Assembly (NCBI GenBank): GCA_947489685.1
Contig: CANLEM010000003.1
Location: forward strand, 744,001 to 808,000
Length of the DNA stretch: 64,000 nt
Source of the DNA: an uncultured Aquimarina sp.
GTDB taxonomy: Bacteria; Bacteroidota; Bacteroidia; Flavobacteriales; Flavobacteriaceae
Direction: 5' to 3'
Below the pieces are notes generated by a model. That model searched no databases and had not been told where the DNA came from. It worked only from the letters and a program-made list of their open reading frames with translations. The translations under genes and the position numbers were made by a program. Of the stretch, positions 18,179 through 25,605 are shown piece by piece. Each line of letters opens with the position of its first letter. The stretch's first letter is position 1.

Positions 18179-18483
18179 TTTAATTAATATCATAAACTAT
18201 ATTTTTGGGATGATAAACTTTATAATCCCCACCAACACTGGCATAAGTCAAATCATAAAGACAAAATAGGTGTTTGATTTATCCAAATAATCTAAAAGAT
18301 TACGGTATTATCATATCATTATAATTTGTTTTGACTGAACCAGCCAATTAATTAACTTCTGTAATGGTGTCATTATATTTTTTTGTGTTCGAGTTGTAAT
18401 TCTGCTACCTTTTTAACATTAGAATCCTTTCCTTAAAAGCTATATTCCTTTAATCCTAACCTGTTCTTGTTGATTGATTGCAT
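18179..18483. other. Intergenic region without a recognisable gene
   Basis: It is AT-rich. A minus-strand frame without ATG (stop at 18180) carries the residues SVGGDYKVYHP and could be a decayed leader-peptide relic, but this is too weak to call. Nothing else was identified. Confidence 0.4.
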
Positions 18484-18515
18484 AAAAAAACCAGGGCAAA
18501 TACCCTGGTTCATTT
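18484..18515 (-). terminator. Terminator of peptide gene 18567
   Basis: The stem AACCAGGG / CCCTGGTT, with an A-run that reads as a U-run on the minus transcript, lies about 50 bp after the peptide stop. Confidence 0.8.
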
Positions 18516-18566
18516 AAAAACAATAATTCTAACGATAGTCCTTGACTACCAAACTCAACTTATTAC

Positions 18567-18764
18567 TTATACACAATAAATACAACTTGTCGGTGCAGCA
18601 GAATACTGACATGCCATACCTTGAGTATTATTACCACAACCATCGGGGTTTGCAGTAGGAAGTTGATGAATGGTCAATCTTGGCCAATTATGAATTCCTC
18701 CCGAAATGGTGTTTAACTGTGCTACATCAATTTTTTTTAAACTTAACTTCTTTTTACTTTTCAT
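18567..18764 (-). CDS. Double-glycine leader peptide (23-residue leader), SCxxC core
   Basis: A 65-residue precursor. The leader MKSKKKLSLKKIDVAQLNTI ends SGG at residue 23 and is almost identical to those at 19374, 29244 and 30042. The 42-residue core has PTANPDGCG in the middle and ends CQYSAAPTSCIYCV: one Cys, then C-x8-C-x2-C. The same core pattern recurs at 29244 and 29683, so these form a core subfamily as well as a leader family. Its upstream operator is degenerate compared with those of its neighbours. Confidence 0.8.
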   Translation of the reverse strand: MKSKKKLSLKKIDVAQLNTISGGIHNWPRLTIHQLPTANPDGCGNNTQGMACQYSAAPTSCIYCV

Positions 18765-18858
18765 GATTTTGATTTTTAAGTGAAATAATTATTTATATAC
18801 CCCATAAAGGGAATCTAATGTGCAGTTTATGTGCAACATGTTTATTAAAAGGAGCATA

Positions 18859-18868
18859 CTCCAGAATT
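18859..18868 (-). promoter_or_regulatory. Degenerate operator-like site upstream of peptide 18567
   Basis: CTCCAGAATT, one base off TTCNNGAA, is centred at 18862.5, 98.5 bp from the ATG, the same distance as intact sites. I see no second copy and no good TATGTTTG box at the expected position (18811). Confidence 0.3.
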
Positions 18869-18924
18869 TAATTATAGTAACAAAGTAGTATTGCGCCCTT
18901 AACTTTTTGGAATAAGCCAATAGC

Positions 18925-19098
18925 CTATTGATCAAAACTTATATAATTACAATCCGTTGGCAAAAATGAGTTTGCATAGAAGCAAATCATTGGATTTGTT
19001 GGTTTATTAATATCCGTGAGGTCTATGTCCCCCCCTTTTATAGTACCTAGTTGAGCTACTTCTATCTTTTTGAACTTTAGCTTCATCTTATTTTCCAT
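18925..19098 (-). CDS. Double-glycine leader peptide (23-residue leader)
   Basis: A 57-residue precursor read from ATG at 19098 to the stop at 18925. The leader MENKMKLKFKKIEVAQLGTI ends KGG at residue 23, so the family assignment is clear from IEVAQLGTIKGGD alone. The 34-residue core (DIDLTDINKPTNPMICF onward) has two cysteines 10 residues apart and aromatic residues but lacks the SCxxC motif. It sits behind an operator whose second copy is inverted into a perfect 30-bp palindrome, and before a terminator-free gap leading to 18764. Confidence 0.72.
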   Translation of the reverse strand: MENKMKLKFKKIEVAQLGTIKGGDIDLTDINKPTNPMICFYANSFLPTDCNYISFDQ

Positions 19099-19146
19099 TA
19101 ATATTTGATTTTTTGATTAAACAATATACACGTGTCTTTGATATGG

Positions 19147-19223
19147 CAAACATAGGCTATGGCCCAAGTGGTATACAAATAATCATATTGAGTATTCCCG
19201 AATTTCGATCGAAATTCGGGAAT
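19147..19223 (-). promoter_or_regulatory. Operator (30-bp perfect palindrome) plus TATGTTTG promoter of peptide 18925
   Basis: A perfect 30-bp palindrome spans 19194-19223, centred on CGATCG and made of two TTCNNGAATTTCG units facing each other, centres at 19198.5 and 19218.5. The -7 box TATGTTTG (minus strand) is at 19147-19154, again 51.5 bp from the proximal centre. Confidence 0.8.
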
Positions 19224-19260
19224 GTTAGCATAAATCCTTTTCAATTGTTATGTTAAAAGA

Positions 19261-19295
19261 AAAGTCGCCCAAGAATCATTGTTTGGGCGACTTTT
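19261..19295 (-). terminator. Terminator of peptide gene 19374
   Basis: The perfect stem AAAGTCGCCCAA / TTGGGCGACTTT with an 11-nt loop has an A-run that reads as a U-run on the minus transcript. Confidence 0.8.
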
Positions 19296-19373
19296 AAAAA
19301 GATATCATATTGTCAAATCAGCTATGATCAAGTACTATATGATTTTTTTTGAATTACTCTTTATGATAAATGA

Positions 19374-19562
19374 TTATAAACATCTAAATAAAGTTTCTCT
19401 TGCCGTTATCTGACATTCTGGTTTACCGCTCTTATCATCGCAACGGCTAGGATGAATAGTATTACGTGCCGTAATTGCCGTAGGCCCAAGATTCCCACCA
19501 TTAACAGCTCCTAATTGAGCAATATCCATTTTTTTAAGACTTAGTTTCTTTTTACTTTTCAT
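19374..19562 (-). CDS. Double-glycine leader peptide (23-residue leader)
   Basis: A 62-residue precursor. The leader MKSKKKLSLKKMDIAQLGAV ends NGG at residue 23. The 39-residue core (NLGPTAITARNTIHPSRC onward) is polar and basic, with three cysteines (SRCDD, PECQI, FRCL) that do not form the SCxxC motif; it ends in Leu after the last Cys. It stands alone, with its own tandem operator and -7 box upstream and a strong hairpin downstream. Confidence 0.78.
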   Translation of the reverse strand: MKSKKKLSLKKMDIAQLGAVNGGNLGPTAITARNTIHPSRCDDKSGKPECQITARETLFRCL

Positions 19563-19609
19563 AATTCTAATTTTAAATTAAACAATTGTTATAAAGCGCT
19601 TTGATAGCA

Positions 19610-19690
19610 CGAACATAGTCTTAACATCTACTGATTTACAAATAGTTATTACATGCATTCTCGAATTTCGATCGATTTTCTGGAATCTAG
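19610..19690 (-). promoter_or_regulatory. Tandem operator plus promoter of peptide 19374
   Basis: TTCTCGAATTTCGATCG and the weaker TTCTGGAATCTAGA have centres at 19661.5 and 19681.5, 20 bp apart. The -7 box, TATGTTCG on the minus strand, is at 19610-19617, 51.5 bp from the proximal centre. An AAAGCGCTTT dyad lies at 19593-19602 near the predicted start of transcription. Confidence 0.75.
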
Positions 19691-19705
19691 ATTTGTTTTG
19701 GAATT

Positions 19706-19741
19706 AAAAAAAAATCACCCAAAATAATTTGGATGATTTTT
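19706..19741 (-). terminator. Terminator of the threonine aldolase gene
   Basis: The imperfect stem ATCACCCAAA / TTTGGATGAT, flanked by A and T runs, lies about 30 bp after the aldolase stop. Confidence 0.65.
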
Positions 19742-19770
19742 AAACATATATATGTATTATATCAAACTGC

Positions 19771-20811
19771 TCAAATACTTTGTACAGTTTTTTTTGTATG
19801 ATGTGATACCAATAGTTCTAGAAAGTATTCATGTTGTTCTTGTGTATAATCCAAATGGGTAACAAATCTTAGTTTTCCTTGCCCCATTCCATAAAAATAC
19901 ACTCCTTTCGATTCCATCTCATTAACAAACTCCTGTTCATCTCCTTGGATGGTAAAAATTATGATATTCGTATCTATAGGTTCTACACCCGTCACGAAAG
20001 GTAATGTATTAAGTACTTGACCTATTTCTTTGGCCCGGGTATGATCATCTTTAAGTCTATCGATATGGTTTTCTATGGCATATAGACCCGCTGCAGCCAT
20101 AAAACCTATTTGGCGCATACCACCTCCCAAAACTTTTCTAATTCTAATGGCGTTTTCCATAATATTTGAATTACCAATAAGAACCGAACCTAACGGAGCT
20201 CCCAATCCTTTACTTAAGCAAACAGAAATAGTATCAAATACTTCTCCATATTGTTTTGCATTTTCTTTTTTCGCAATCAAGGCATTCCATAATCTTGCTC
20301 CGTCAAGGTGATATCCCAGTCCGTGATCATCACAAACTTTTCTCATTTTCTTGATCTCTTCAAAATCATAACATGCTCCGCCACCTTTATTTGTAGTATT
20401 TTCTATACATACCAAACTAGTTAAAGGACTATGGTAAAAATCCGGAGGATTAATCGATGCTTCAACCTGAGCAGCAGTAATCATACCTCTATATCCTTCA
20501 ATAAGCTTACACGATACACCACTATTAAAAGAAACTCCTCCACCCTCATAATTGTACACATGCGCATATTGATCTGCAATGAGTTGTTCTCCCGGTTGTG
20601 TATGTAATTTGATCGCAGCTTGATTTGCCATACTTCCCGACGGGAAAAACAGTGCCTTTTCCTTCCCAAACATAGCAGCTATCCTTTCTTCGAGTTTATT
20701 TACAGAAGGGTCTTCTTTATACACATCATCTCCCACCTCGGCATTTACAATAGCATCTAACATTTCTTTAGTAGGTTTGGTAACCGTATCACTACGCAAG
20801 TCAATTTTCAT
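19771..20811 (-). CDS. ltaE: Low-specificity L-threonine aldolase
   Basis: A 346-residue fold-type I PLP enzyme starting [18 protein letters not shown], the canonical opening of threonine aldolases. [10 protein letters not shown] near residue 170 (Asp that pairs with the PLP ring nitrogen) and [14 protein letters not shown] near 200 (Schiff-base lysine) follow. It cleaves L-threonine and allo-threonine to glycine and acetaldehyde. The gene has no evident link with the peptide genes on both sides and carries its own terminator, so it looks like a housekeeping gene that the island's duplications have surrounded. It is divergent from regulator 2. Confidence 0.92.
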   Translation of the reverse strand: MKIDLRSDTVTKPTKEMLDAIVNAEVGDDVYKEDPSVNKLEERIAAMFGKEKALFFPSGSMANQAAIKLHTQPGEQLIADQYAHVYNYEGGGVSFNSGVSCKLIEGYRGMITAAQVEASINPPDFYHSPLTSLVCIENTTNKGGGACYDFEEIKKMRKVCDDHGLGYHLDGARLWNALIAKKENAKQYGEVFDTISVCLSKGLGAPLGSVLIGNSNIMENAIRIRKVLGGGMRQIGFMAAAGLYAIENHIDRLKDDHTRAKEIGQVLNTLPFVTGVEPIDTNIIIFTIQGDEQEFVNEMESKGVYFYGMGQGKLRFVTHLDYTQEQHEYFLELLVSHHTKKTVQSI

Positions 20812-20858
20812 ATATTTTTTTATATAAGTATTTTAAGTATTACATTGAACCATAAAAA

Positions 20859-20872
20859 TAATGCTATTTTTA
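20859..20872 (+). promoter_or_regulatory. Promoter core of regulator 2
   Basis: TAATGCTATTTTTA corresponds to the cores before regulators 1 and 3. It places transcription start near 20879 and therefore argues against translation starts at 20845 or 20872, leaving the ATG at 20893. Confidence 0.6.
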
Positions 20873-20892
20873 TGAATATCGCATACCTAATT

Positions 20893-22623
20893 ATGCTAAA
20901 TCATCTCTTTGTAAAGACACAATTTCATATAGCTTCAAAACTTTTTTTTGTAGTTATCTTCTTTTTTCTCTCCATTTATAGTCAAGGGCAAACCACCTAT
21001 AAGGATTCGCTATCCAATAAAAGCTATATAGAGCTTAAGAAAAATTTTTATCGTTATTTACAAAAAGATACCTTAAAAGCCAGAAGCATTACAAATGTAT
21101 TTTTAAAACGAGCCAAAATCGATCAAGACACATTTAAAATTGCAGATGGATATCATTTTAATTTTTACCTATCACAATTTAAAAATCAACAACTCTATTT
21201 GGATAGTATTATTAGGTTAACAACCCAAAAGCAAAATAAAACATTCCCGGCCCAAGCATATTTTGACAGAGCACAACTTTTTTTATATAAAAAAAGAAAC
21301 ATTCAAAAGACAATTACGAATCTAAATTTAGCCAGAAAATATGCGAAACAATATGATAATACTAACCTGTTATATCGTATTGACTATCATATTGCTATTA
21401 TAAAAAGTGAGCATTTAAATGAAAAAGAAGATGCTTTGGATATATTTAAAAAATGTGCCAATTATTATGATGGCAGATATACATACCCTTATTTAAATAC
21501 ATTGCATGCTATTGCAGAAACTTATATTGGTTTAAAAAAATATGATTCTGCTTCTTATTACAATAAATTAGGTTATGAAATAGCTGTTAAAAATTCTGAT
21601 CAGTTTCCTGGTGAAAAATATTACTTTACGTTATCCGAAGGTATAAATAGATACGAAAAAAAAGAATATCAATTAGCAATAGATAGTATTCGTAAAGCTT
21701 TGCCTATCATAAAGAATAACGATCAATCAAATACTATTGATAGTTATTTTTACTTGGGAAAAAGTTATTATAAACTTGATCAACACGAGAAAGCAATCCC
21801 ATATTTTATTAAAACAGATTCTATTCTCGAAACTTTACACTCTATACCACAGTATAAACATGTAAAAACCTATGAATACTTAAAAGAATATTATCGAGGA
21901 AAGAAGGACCTAAAAAATCAAAATAAATATCTACAGAAACTAAATACCATACTGGATAAATATTTAAATGATCGAGTGCATATTGGTAAAAAAGTAAAAG
22001 AAGACTATGATGTTCCTCTTTTGTTAGAAGAACAACAAGTAATCATTAAAAAATTAAATAAAAGTACTAACGCCTATCAATCAAGTATAATACTGTTAAT
22101 AGCTCTTTTGCTCACATTTGGTGGCTTATTATATGTTCAATATAGAAAAAAGAAGCTGTACAGAACACGTTTCGAAGCTTTGATGAGAGAGAGTAATTCT
22201 GCTCGAACTATTGTCAAAGTTAATAACACAAATCAAGATCTTTCTAAAAAAGAATTGAAAGTACCCGAAAAGCATGCTACATATATTTTAAATAAGCTAG
22301 AAGAATTTGAGAGAGATCATAAATATCTAACTATTGGTACAAGTATACAATCACTAGCAGATGATATGGAAACCAATATTAAGTATTTATCACAGGTTAT
22401 TAATCACTACAAAAGTAAATCATTTACAAGTTACCTTAATGAGTTAAGGATTACATATGCGGTTGAAGAACTCAAAAACAATAAAACGCTTCGAAAATTT
22501 ACAATTAAAGCAATCGCACAAGAAATGGGTTATAAAAATGCCGAAACATTTTCGAATGCGTTTTATAAATATGTGAAAATTAAACCTTCTTACTTTATTA
22601 AAAACATAGAAAAACGTGAGTAA
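20893..22623 (+). CDS. Membrane TPR-AraC regulator, paralogue 2
   Basis: A 576-residue protein when started at the ATG at 20893; the frame opens further up, but those starts lie upstream of the conserved promoter core. The signal peptide is hydrophobic (LFFVVIFFFLSIYSQGQ); a TPR-like domain follows with LRKALPIIKN-type helices, then one membrane helix (SSIILLIALLLTFGG) and a C-terminal AraC HTH domain (IKAIAQEMGYKNAETFSNAF). It is strongly similar throughout to the paralogues at 15379 and 23231, including KTYEYLKEYY and the EDYDVPLLLEEQQ stretch before the membrane. One peptide gene lies 145 bp downstream behind a palindromic operator. Confidence 0.82.
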   Translation: MLNHLFVKTQFHIASKLFFVVIFFFLSIYSQGQTTYKDSLSNKSYIELKKNFYRYLQKDTLKARSITNVFLKRAKIDQDTFKIADGYHFNFYLSQFKNQQLYLDSIIRLTTQKQNKTFPAQAYFDRAQLFLYKKRNIQKTITNLNLARKYAKQYDNTNLLYRIDYHIAIIKSEHLNEKEDALDIFKKCANYYDGRYTYPYLNTLHAIAETYIGLKKYDSASYYNKLGYEIAVKNSDQFPGEKYYFTLSEGINRYEKKEYQLAIDSIRKALPIIKNNDQSNTIDSYFYLGKSYYKLDQHEKAIPYFIKTDSILETLHSIPQYKHVKTYEYLKEYYRGKKDLKNQNKYLQKLNTILDKYLNDRVHIGKKVKEDYDVPLLLEEQQVIIKKLNKSTNAYQSSIILLIALLLTFGGLLYVQYRKKKLYRTRFEALMRESNSARTIVKVNNTNQDLSKKELKVPEKHATYILNKLEEFERDHKYLTIGTSIQSLADDMETNIKYLSQVINHYKSKSFTSYLNELRITYAVEELKNNKTLRKFTIKAIAQEMGYKNAETFSNAFYKYVKIKPSYFIKNIEKRE

Positions 22624-22665
22624 AACATTAATAACAAACACTTCGAAACAATGAAGAACTAAAAC

Positions 22666-22735
22666 CGGAATTCAGGAATTTCGAGTACAACCTATTAATT
22701 TCCTTCTTTCTAAAGGTTAATTTTATATACTTTAG
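22666..22735 (+). promoter_or_regulatory. Single-palindrome operator plus promoter of peptide 22769
   Basis: CGGAATTCAGGAATTTCG at 22666-22683 matches CGAAATTCNNGAATTTCG at all but two positions in the left arm. The -7-like box TATACTTTAG ends at 22735, 60.5 bp from the palindrome centre and 34 bp before the ATG, as at 17132. Confidence 0.65.
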
Positions 22736-22768
22736 TAGCAAATCTTAAAAACAAAAAAAGCAATTATC

Positions 22769-22948
22769 ATGAAGAAAAAATCGGTTAACTCAAAAAAAAT
22801 AAATTTTAAAAAACTAGAAATTTCAAGATTAGATAATCTTAATACTATCTCAGGAGGACATAATCCTTTTGAAGATTATGGTACCCGTACCGGAGGTTTA
22901 TGCATGACAGTAACATGTAGTTGGGGTTGTGAATACAATAATCAATAG
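22769..22948 (+). CDS. Double-glycine leader peptide (30-residue leader)
   Basis: A 59-residue precursor read from ATG at 22769. The leader MKKKSVNSKKINFKKLEISR continues LDNLNTISGG to residue 30, the same length and LDNLN motif as the peptides behind regulator 1. The 29-residue core (HNPFEDYGTRTGG then LCMTVTCSWGCEYNNQ) has three cysteines in C-x4-C-x3-C spacing, one residue off the C-x4-C-x2-C of 17234 and 17460. It is the sole peptide behind regulator 2, with a palindromic operator 85 bp upstream. Confidence 0.78.
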   Translation: MKKKSVNSKKINFKKLEISRLDNLNTISGGHNPFEDYGTRTGGLCMTVTCSWGCEYNNQ

Positions 22949-23164
22949 TCAATTAAAGAAAGCTCTCTGTGGTCATAAGTTTATCTTATGATCGCTTTAA
23001 AATTAAATTACACCCACACAAAACGCTCTTTTCTTTTTTTTAAAGTGAGGGTGTTTTTTGTATATAATCATTTTAATTACCCTACTACCCAACCTCCTAA
23101 TTTATTTCTGTTTTGTTAAGAAAAAACGCTATCCTTTATGCACTCGATATCCGAGGAATTAAAA

Positions 23165-23178
23165 TAATGCTATTTTTG
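23165..23178 (+). promoter_or_regulatory. Promoter core of regulator 3
   Basis: TAATGCTATTTTTG, with the perfect -7 box TATTTTTG, is shared with the promoters of the other two regulators and ends 52 bp before the ATG at 23231. Confidence 0.65.
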
Positions 23179-23230
23179 CAAATAACGTAAGCGAACAATT
23201 AAGCAATAATTTTTCTTTCAATAAAACAGC

Positions 23231-24949
23231 ATGTATAGGTTTTACCATTACTATTTTATAATATTATTTTTTCTCATCCCAGCTATTATTAGCGCTCAAA
23301 CCCCTACTGATTCTTTACTTAAAATGAATTATGATGAGCTAAAAGATGATTTTTTTAAGTATAGAAAGACCGATTCTGTTAAAGCCAAAAAAATAGCCAA
23401 ATTCTTTTTGAATAAAGCGAAAAAAGAAAAAGATACTTTTAAAATTGCTAAAGGTTATGAGCTAAACTACAGAATTACGAGTTACCAAACCGGTACTCAA
23501 TATCTAGATAGTATTATAACAATTACAAGGCGAAAACAGAATAACGATTATCCTCTTCTTGCTTATTTTAGAAAGGCTCAATTTTTCTTATCCGTTCAAA
23601 GAAATATTGATCAAACTCTAGATAACCTCAACATTGCACGTAAAATTGCAAAAGGCAATAATGATACGGCATTTTTATATCGCATAGATCACAACATTGC
23701 TATTGTAAGGAGTGAACATCTTGGCGAAAAAGAAAAGGCAATTCAAATTTTTAAAAAATGTGCTAACTTTTATCAAGATAAAACTGAGTCGAAAGATGTG
23801 ATTCGGTATTTATTCACCTTGCACGCTATTGCAGAAACGTATATTGGTCTTAAAAAAATTGACTCTGCCAGTCATTATAATACTCTTGGATACGCTATTG
23901 CTTCGCAACATACGGATAATACACTTAATAAGATAAAATCATATTTTACCCTCTGTGAGGGAATAAACCAAAATGGAAGAGATAAATATACTGCAACTAT
24001 AGATAGTATACACAAGGCTTTGCCTACGATGATCGAATATGAAGATGTATCCAATACCCTAGATAGCTATTTTTACTTAGGCAAATCTTATCATGAATTA
24101 AAAAATAAAGAAAAAGCAATATTTTATTTCAAGAAAACCGATTCTGTATTAGAAACTCTAAACTCTACTCCACAATATAAGCATATTAAAACGTACGAAT
24201 ATTTAAAGGATTATTATAAAAGTGAAAATGATCTAAATGGTCAAAATAAATATCTGAATAAATTAAATTCTGTTCTTGATAAGTACTTAAATGATCAAAT
24301 CTTTATTAGCAAAAAAGTAAAAGAAGATTATGACATTCCTCTTTTGTTGGAAGAACAACAAGTATTGATCAAAAAACTAAGTAAAAACAATAACACCTAT
24401 TTGATAGGTATATTAATTCTGGCCCTTCTTTTATTGGTTGCCGGAAGCCTTATATATTATCAATACAAAAAAAGACAACTATACAGAATTCGTTTTGAGC
24501 AACTCACATCAGACATTCAATCAAATGATCAAACCAAAACTACAAACCAAAATAAGCCAATCGCAAAGGAAAATGAACTAAAGGTGCCCGAAAAACATGT
24601 TACTTATATTCTTGCAAAACTCGATGAATTCGAAAAAAACCGTGATTATTTGCGTATGGGTTTAAGTTCTCAATCATTAGCCGATGCTATAGATACGAAT
24701 GTAAAATACCTTTCTTTGATTATTAATCATTATAAGAATAAATCTTTTAGCAGTTATCTAAACGAACTTAGAATTACGTATGCTGTAAAAGAATTACAAG
24801 AAAACTCCACTCTTCGAAAATTTACTATAAAAGCTATTGCAAACGAATTTGGATATAATAGTTCTGAAACTTTTTCTAATGCTTTTTACAAACAAGTAAA
24901 GATTAAACCGTCTTATTTTATTAAAGAACTTAGAAAAAAGAAAAACTAA
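23231..24949 (+). CDS. Membrane TPR-AraC regulator, paralogue 3
   Basis: A 572-residue protein with signal peptide (FLIPAIISAQ), a TPR-like helical domain (about 28-385), one membrane helix (about 395-415, IGILILALLLLVAGSLIYY) and a C-terminal AraC HTH domain (IKAIANEFGYNSSETFSNAF, about 530-550). The stretch DSYFYLGKSYHELKNKEKAI is a clear TPR unit, and EDYDIPLLLEEQQ precedes the membrane as in both paralogues. The cytoplasmic linker between membrane and HTH (about 435-460) is the most variable part. Two peptide genes follow after 157 bp. The three copies are probably duplications of one regulator-plus-peptide module. Confidence 0.85.
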   Translation: MYRFYHYYFIILFFLIPAIISAQTPTDSLLKMNYDELKDDFFKYRKTDSVKAKKIAKFFLNKAKKEKDTFKIAKGYELNYRITSYQTGTQYLDSIITITRRKQNNDYPLLAYFRKAQFFLSVQRNIDQTLDNLNIARKIAKGNNDTAFLYRIDHNIAIVRSEHLGEKEKAIQIFKKCANFYQDKTESKDVIRYLFTLHAIAETYIGLKKIDSASHYNTLGYAIASQHTDNTLNKIKSYFTLCEGINQNGRDKYTATIDSIHKALPTMIEYEDVSNTLDSYFYLGKSYHELKNKEKAIFYFKKTDSVLETLNSTPQYKHIKTYEYLKDYYKSENDLNGQNKYLNKLNSVLDKYLNDQIFISKKVKEDYDIPLLLEEQQVLIKKLSKNNNTYLIGILILALLLLVAGSLIYYQYKKRQLYRIRFEQLTSDIQSNDQTKTTNQNKPIAKENELKVPEKHVTYILAKLDEFEKNRDYLRMGLSSQSLADAIDTNVKYLSLIINHYKNKSFSSYLNELRITYAVKELQENSTLRKFTIKAIANEFGYNSSETFSNAFYKQVKIKPSYFIKELRKKKN

Positions 24950-25005
24950 CTCCTGGCTGCATTAACACTATGTATTTACAGTATTTTAATTACTGTAAAA
25001 TGATA

Positions 25006-25075
25006 CGAAATTCTAGAATCCCGAGTACTGCACCTTAAATTTTGGGCTTAGAAAAACTGTTTTTTCTTATTTTCG
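25006..25075 (+). promoter_or_regulatory. Single-palindrome operator plus promoter of peptides 25107 and 25337
   Basis: CGAAATTCTAGAATCCCG at 25006-25023 matches the palindrome in the left arm and core, with two changes in the right arm. The -7-like TATTTTCG ends at 25075, 60.5 bp from the centre. Palindrome end to ATG is 84 bp. Confidence 0.65.
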
Positions 25076-25106
25076 TTGACATAATTACTAACTAAACACA
25101 TAAATT

Positions 25107-25289
25107 ATGAAAAAGAAATCACTCAACTCAAAAACATTTTCTTTAGACAAAATCAAAATCTCTAAACTATCAAATTCTAATAGTATTAAAGGTGGAGATT
25201 GGCCTCAAGGAACAGCTAGTATTTACCCAGGTGCTGGACGATGTATTAGTGATCAATTTGCAGGTTGTAGTTTTAATCAACAGAAATAA
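25107..25289 (+). CDS. Double-glycine leader peptide (30-residue leader), C-x7-C core
   Basis: A 60-residue precursor. The leader MKKKSLNSKTFSLDKIKISK continues to SIKGG at residue 30. The 30-residue core (DWPQGTASIYPGAGRC onward) has two cysteines 8 residues apart in CISDQFAGCSF. The next gene, 47 bp downstream, encodes a near copy with the shared elements GTASI, SDQFA and CSF, so this pair arose by recent tandem duplication. It follows regulator 3. Confidence 0.8.
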   Translation: MKKKSLNSKTFSLDKIKISKLSNSNSIKGGDWPQGTASIYPGAGRCISDQFAGCSFNQQK

Positions 25290-25336
25290 TATAAGTACTT
25301 AAAAAGTATAATTACTAACTATAGATGTCCAACATT

Positions 25337-25513
25337 ATGAAAAAGAAATCACTCAACTCAAAAACACTTTCTTTAGAAAAAATTAAAATCTCTAAACTTG
25401 TAAACCTGAACATTGTTAAAGGAGGTTTTCCCGGAGGAACGGCCAGTATACGTCCTGCCAATGTTTGCCCCAGCGATCAATTTGCAAGCTGTAGTTTTGA
25501 ACAAGTAAAATAA
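25337..25513 (+). CDS. Double-glycine leader peptide (30-residue leader), duplicate of 25107
   Basis: A 58-residue precursor with the ATG at 25337 chosen because it restores the MKKKSLNSKT leader start of its neighbour; a start at 25325 would add four residues. The leader ends IVKGG at residue 30. The 28-residue core (FPGGTASIRPANVC onward) keeps the C-x7-C element as CPSDQFASCSF. Differences from the neighbour are concentrated between GTASI and the first Cys. It is probably co-transcribed with 25107 and ends before a strong hairpin. Confidence 0.78.
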   Translation: MKKKSLNSKTLSLEKIKISKLVNLNIVKGGFPGGTASIRPANVCPSDQFASCSFEQVK

Positions 25514-25527
25514 TACCAGTACTTAAA

Positions 25528-25569
25528 CACACAATGACCCTTATCTCTTCAGATAAGGGTCATTGTGTG
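25528..25569. terminator. Perfect 19-bp hairpin between convergent units
   Basis: The stem CACACAATGACCCTTATCT has its perfect complement after a CTTC loop. It separates the plus-strand peptide pair from the minus-strand exporter gene. There is little T-run, but stem length and position suggest a bidirectional terminator. Confidence 0.7.
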
Positions 25570-25605
25570 CTTATTATGATTATACCATCGAATCTTATGC
25601 ATTGA

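Noticed and set aside
18180..18290. Minus-strand frame with SVGGDYKVYHP that could be the end of a leader peptide
   Set aside because: It has no ATG, no recognisable Lys-rich leader and an upstream stop; the GG alone is too little evidence.
20845..20892. Start of regulator 2 at 20845 or 20872
   Set aside because: The conserved promoter core ends at 20872, so these codons would lie upstream of or at the transcription start; the ATG at 20893 is the next usable one.
23011..23058. Terminator after peptide 22769
   Set aside because: ACACCC and GGGTGT pair only across a very large loop; the T-run is suggestive, but the hairpin is too weak to list.
15379..24949. The TPR-AraC proteins as hybrid two-component systems
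   Set aside because: They lack histidine kinase and receiver domains; only TPR, one membrane span and the HTH are present.
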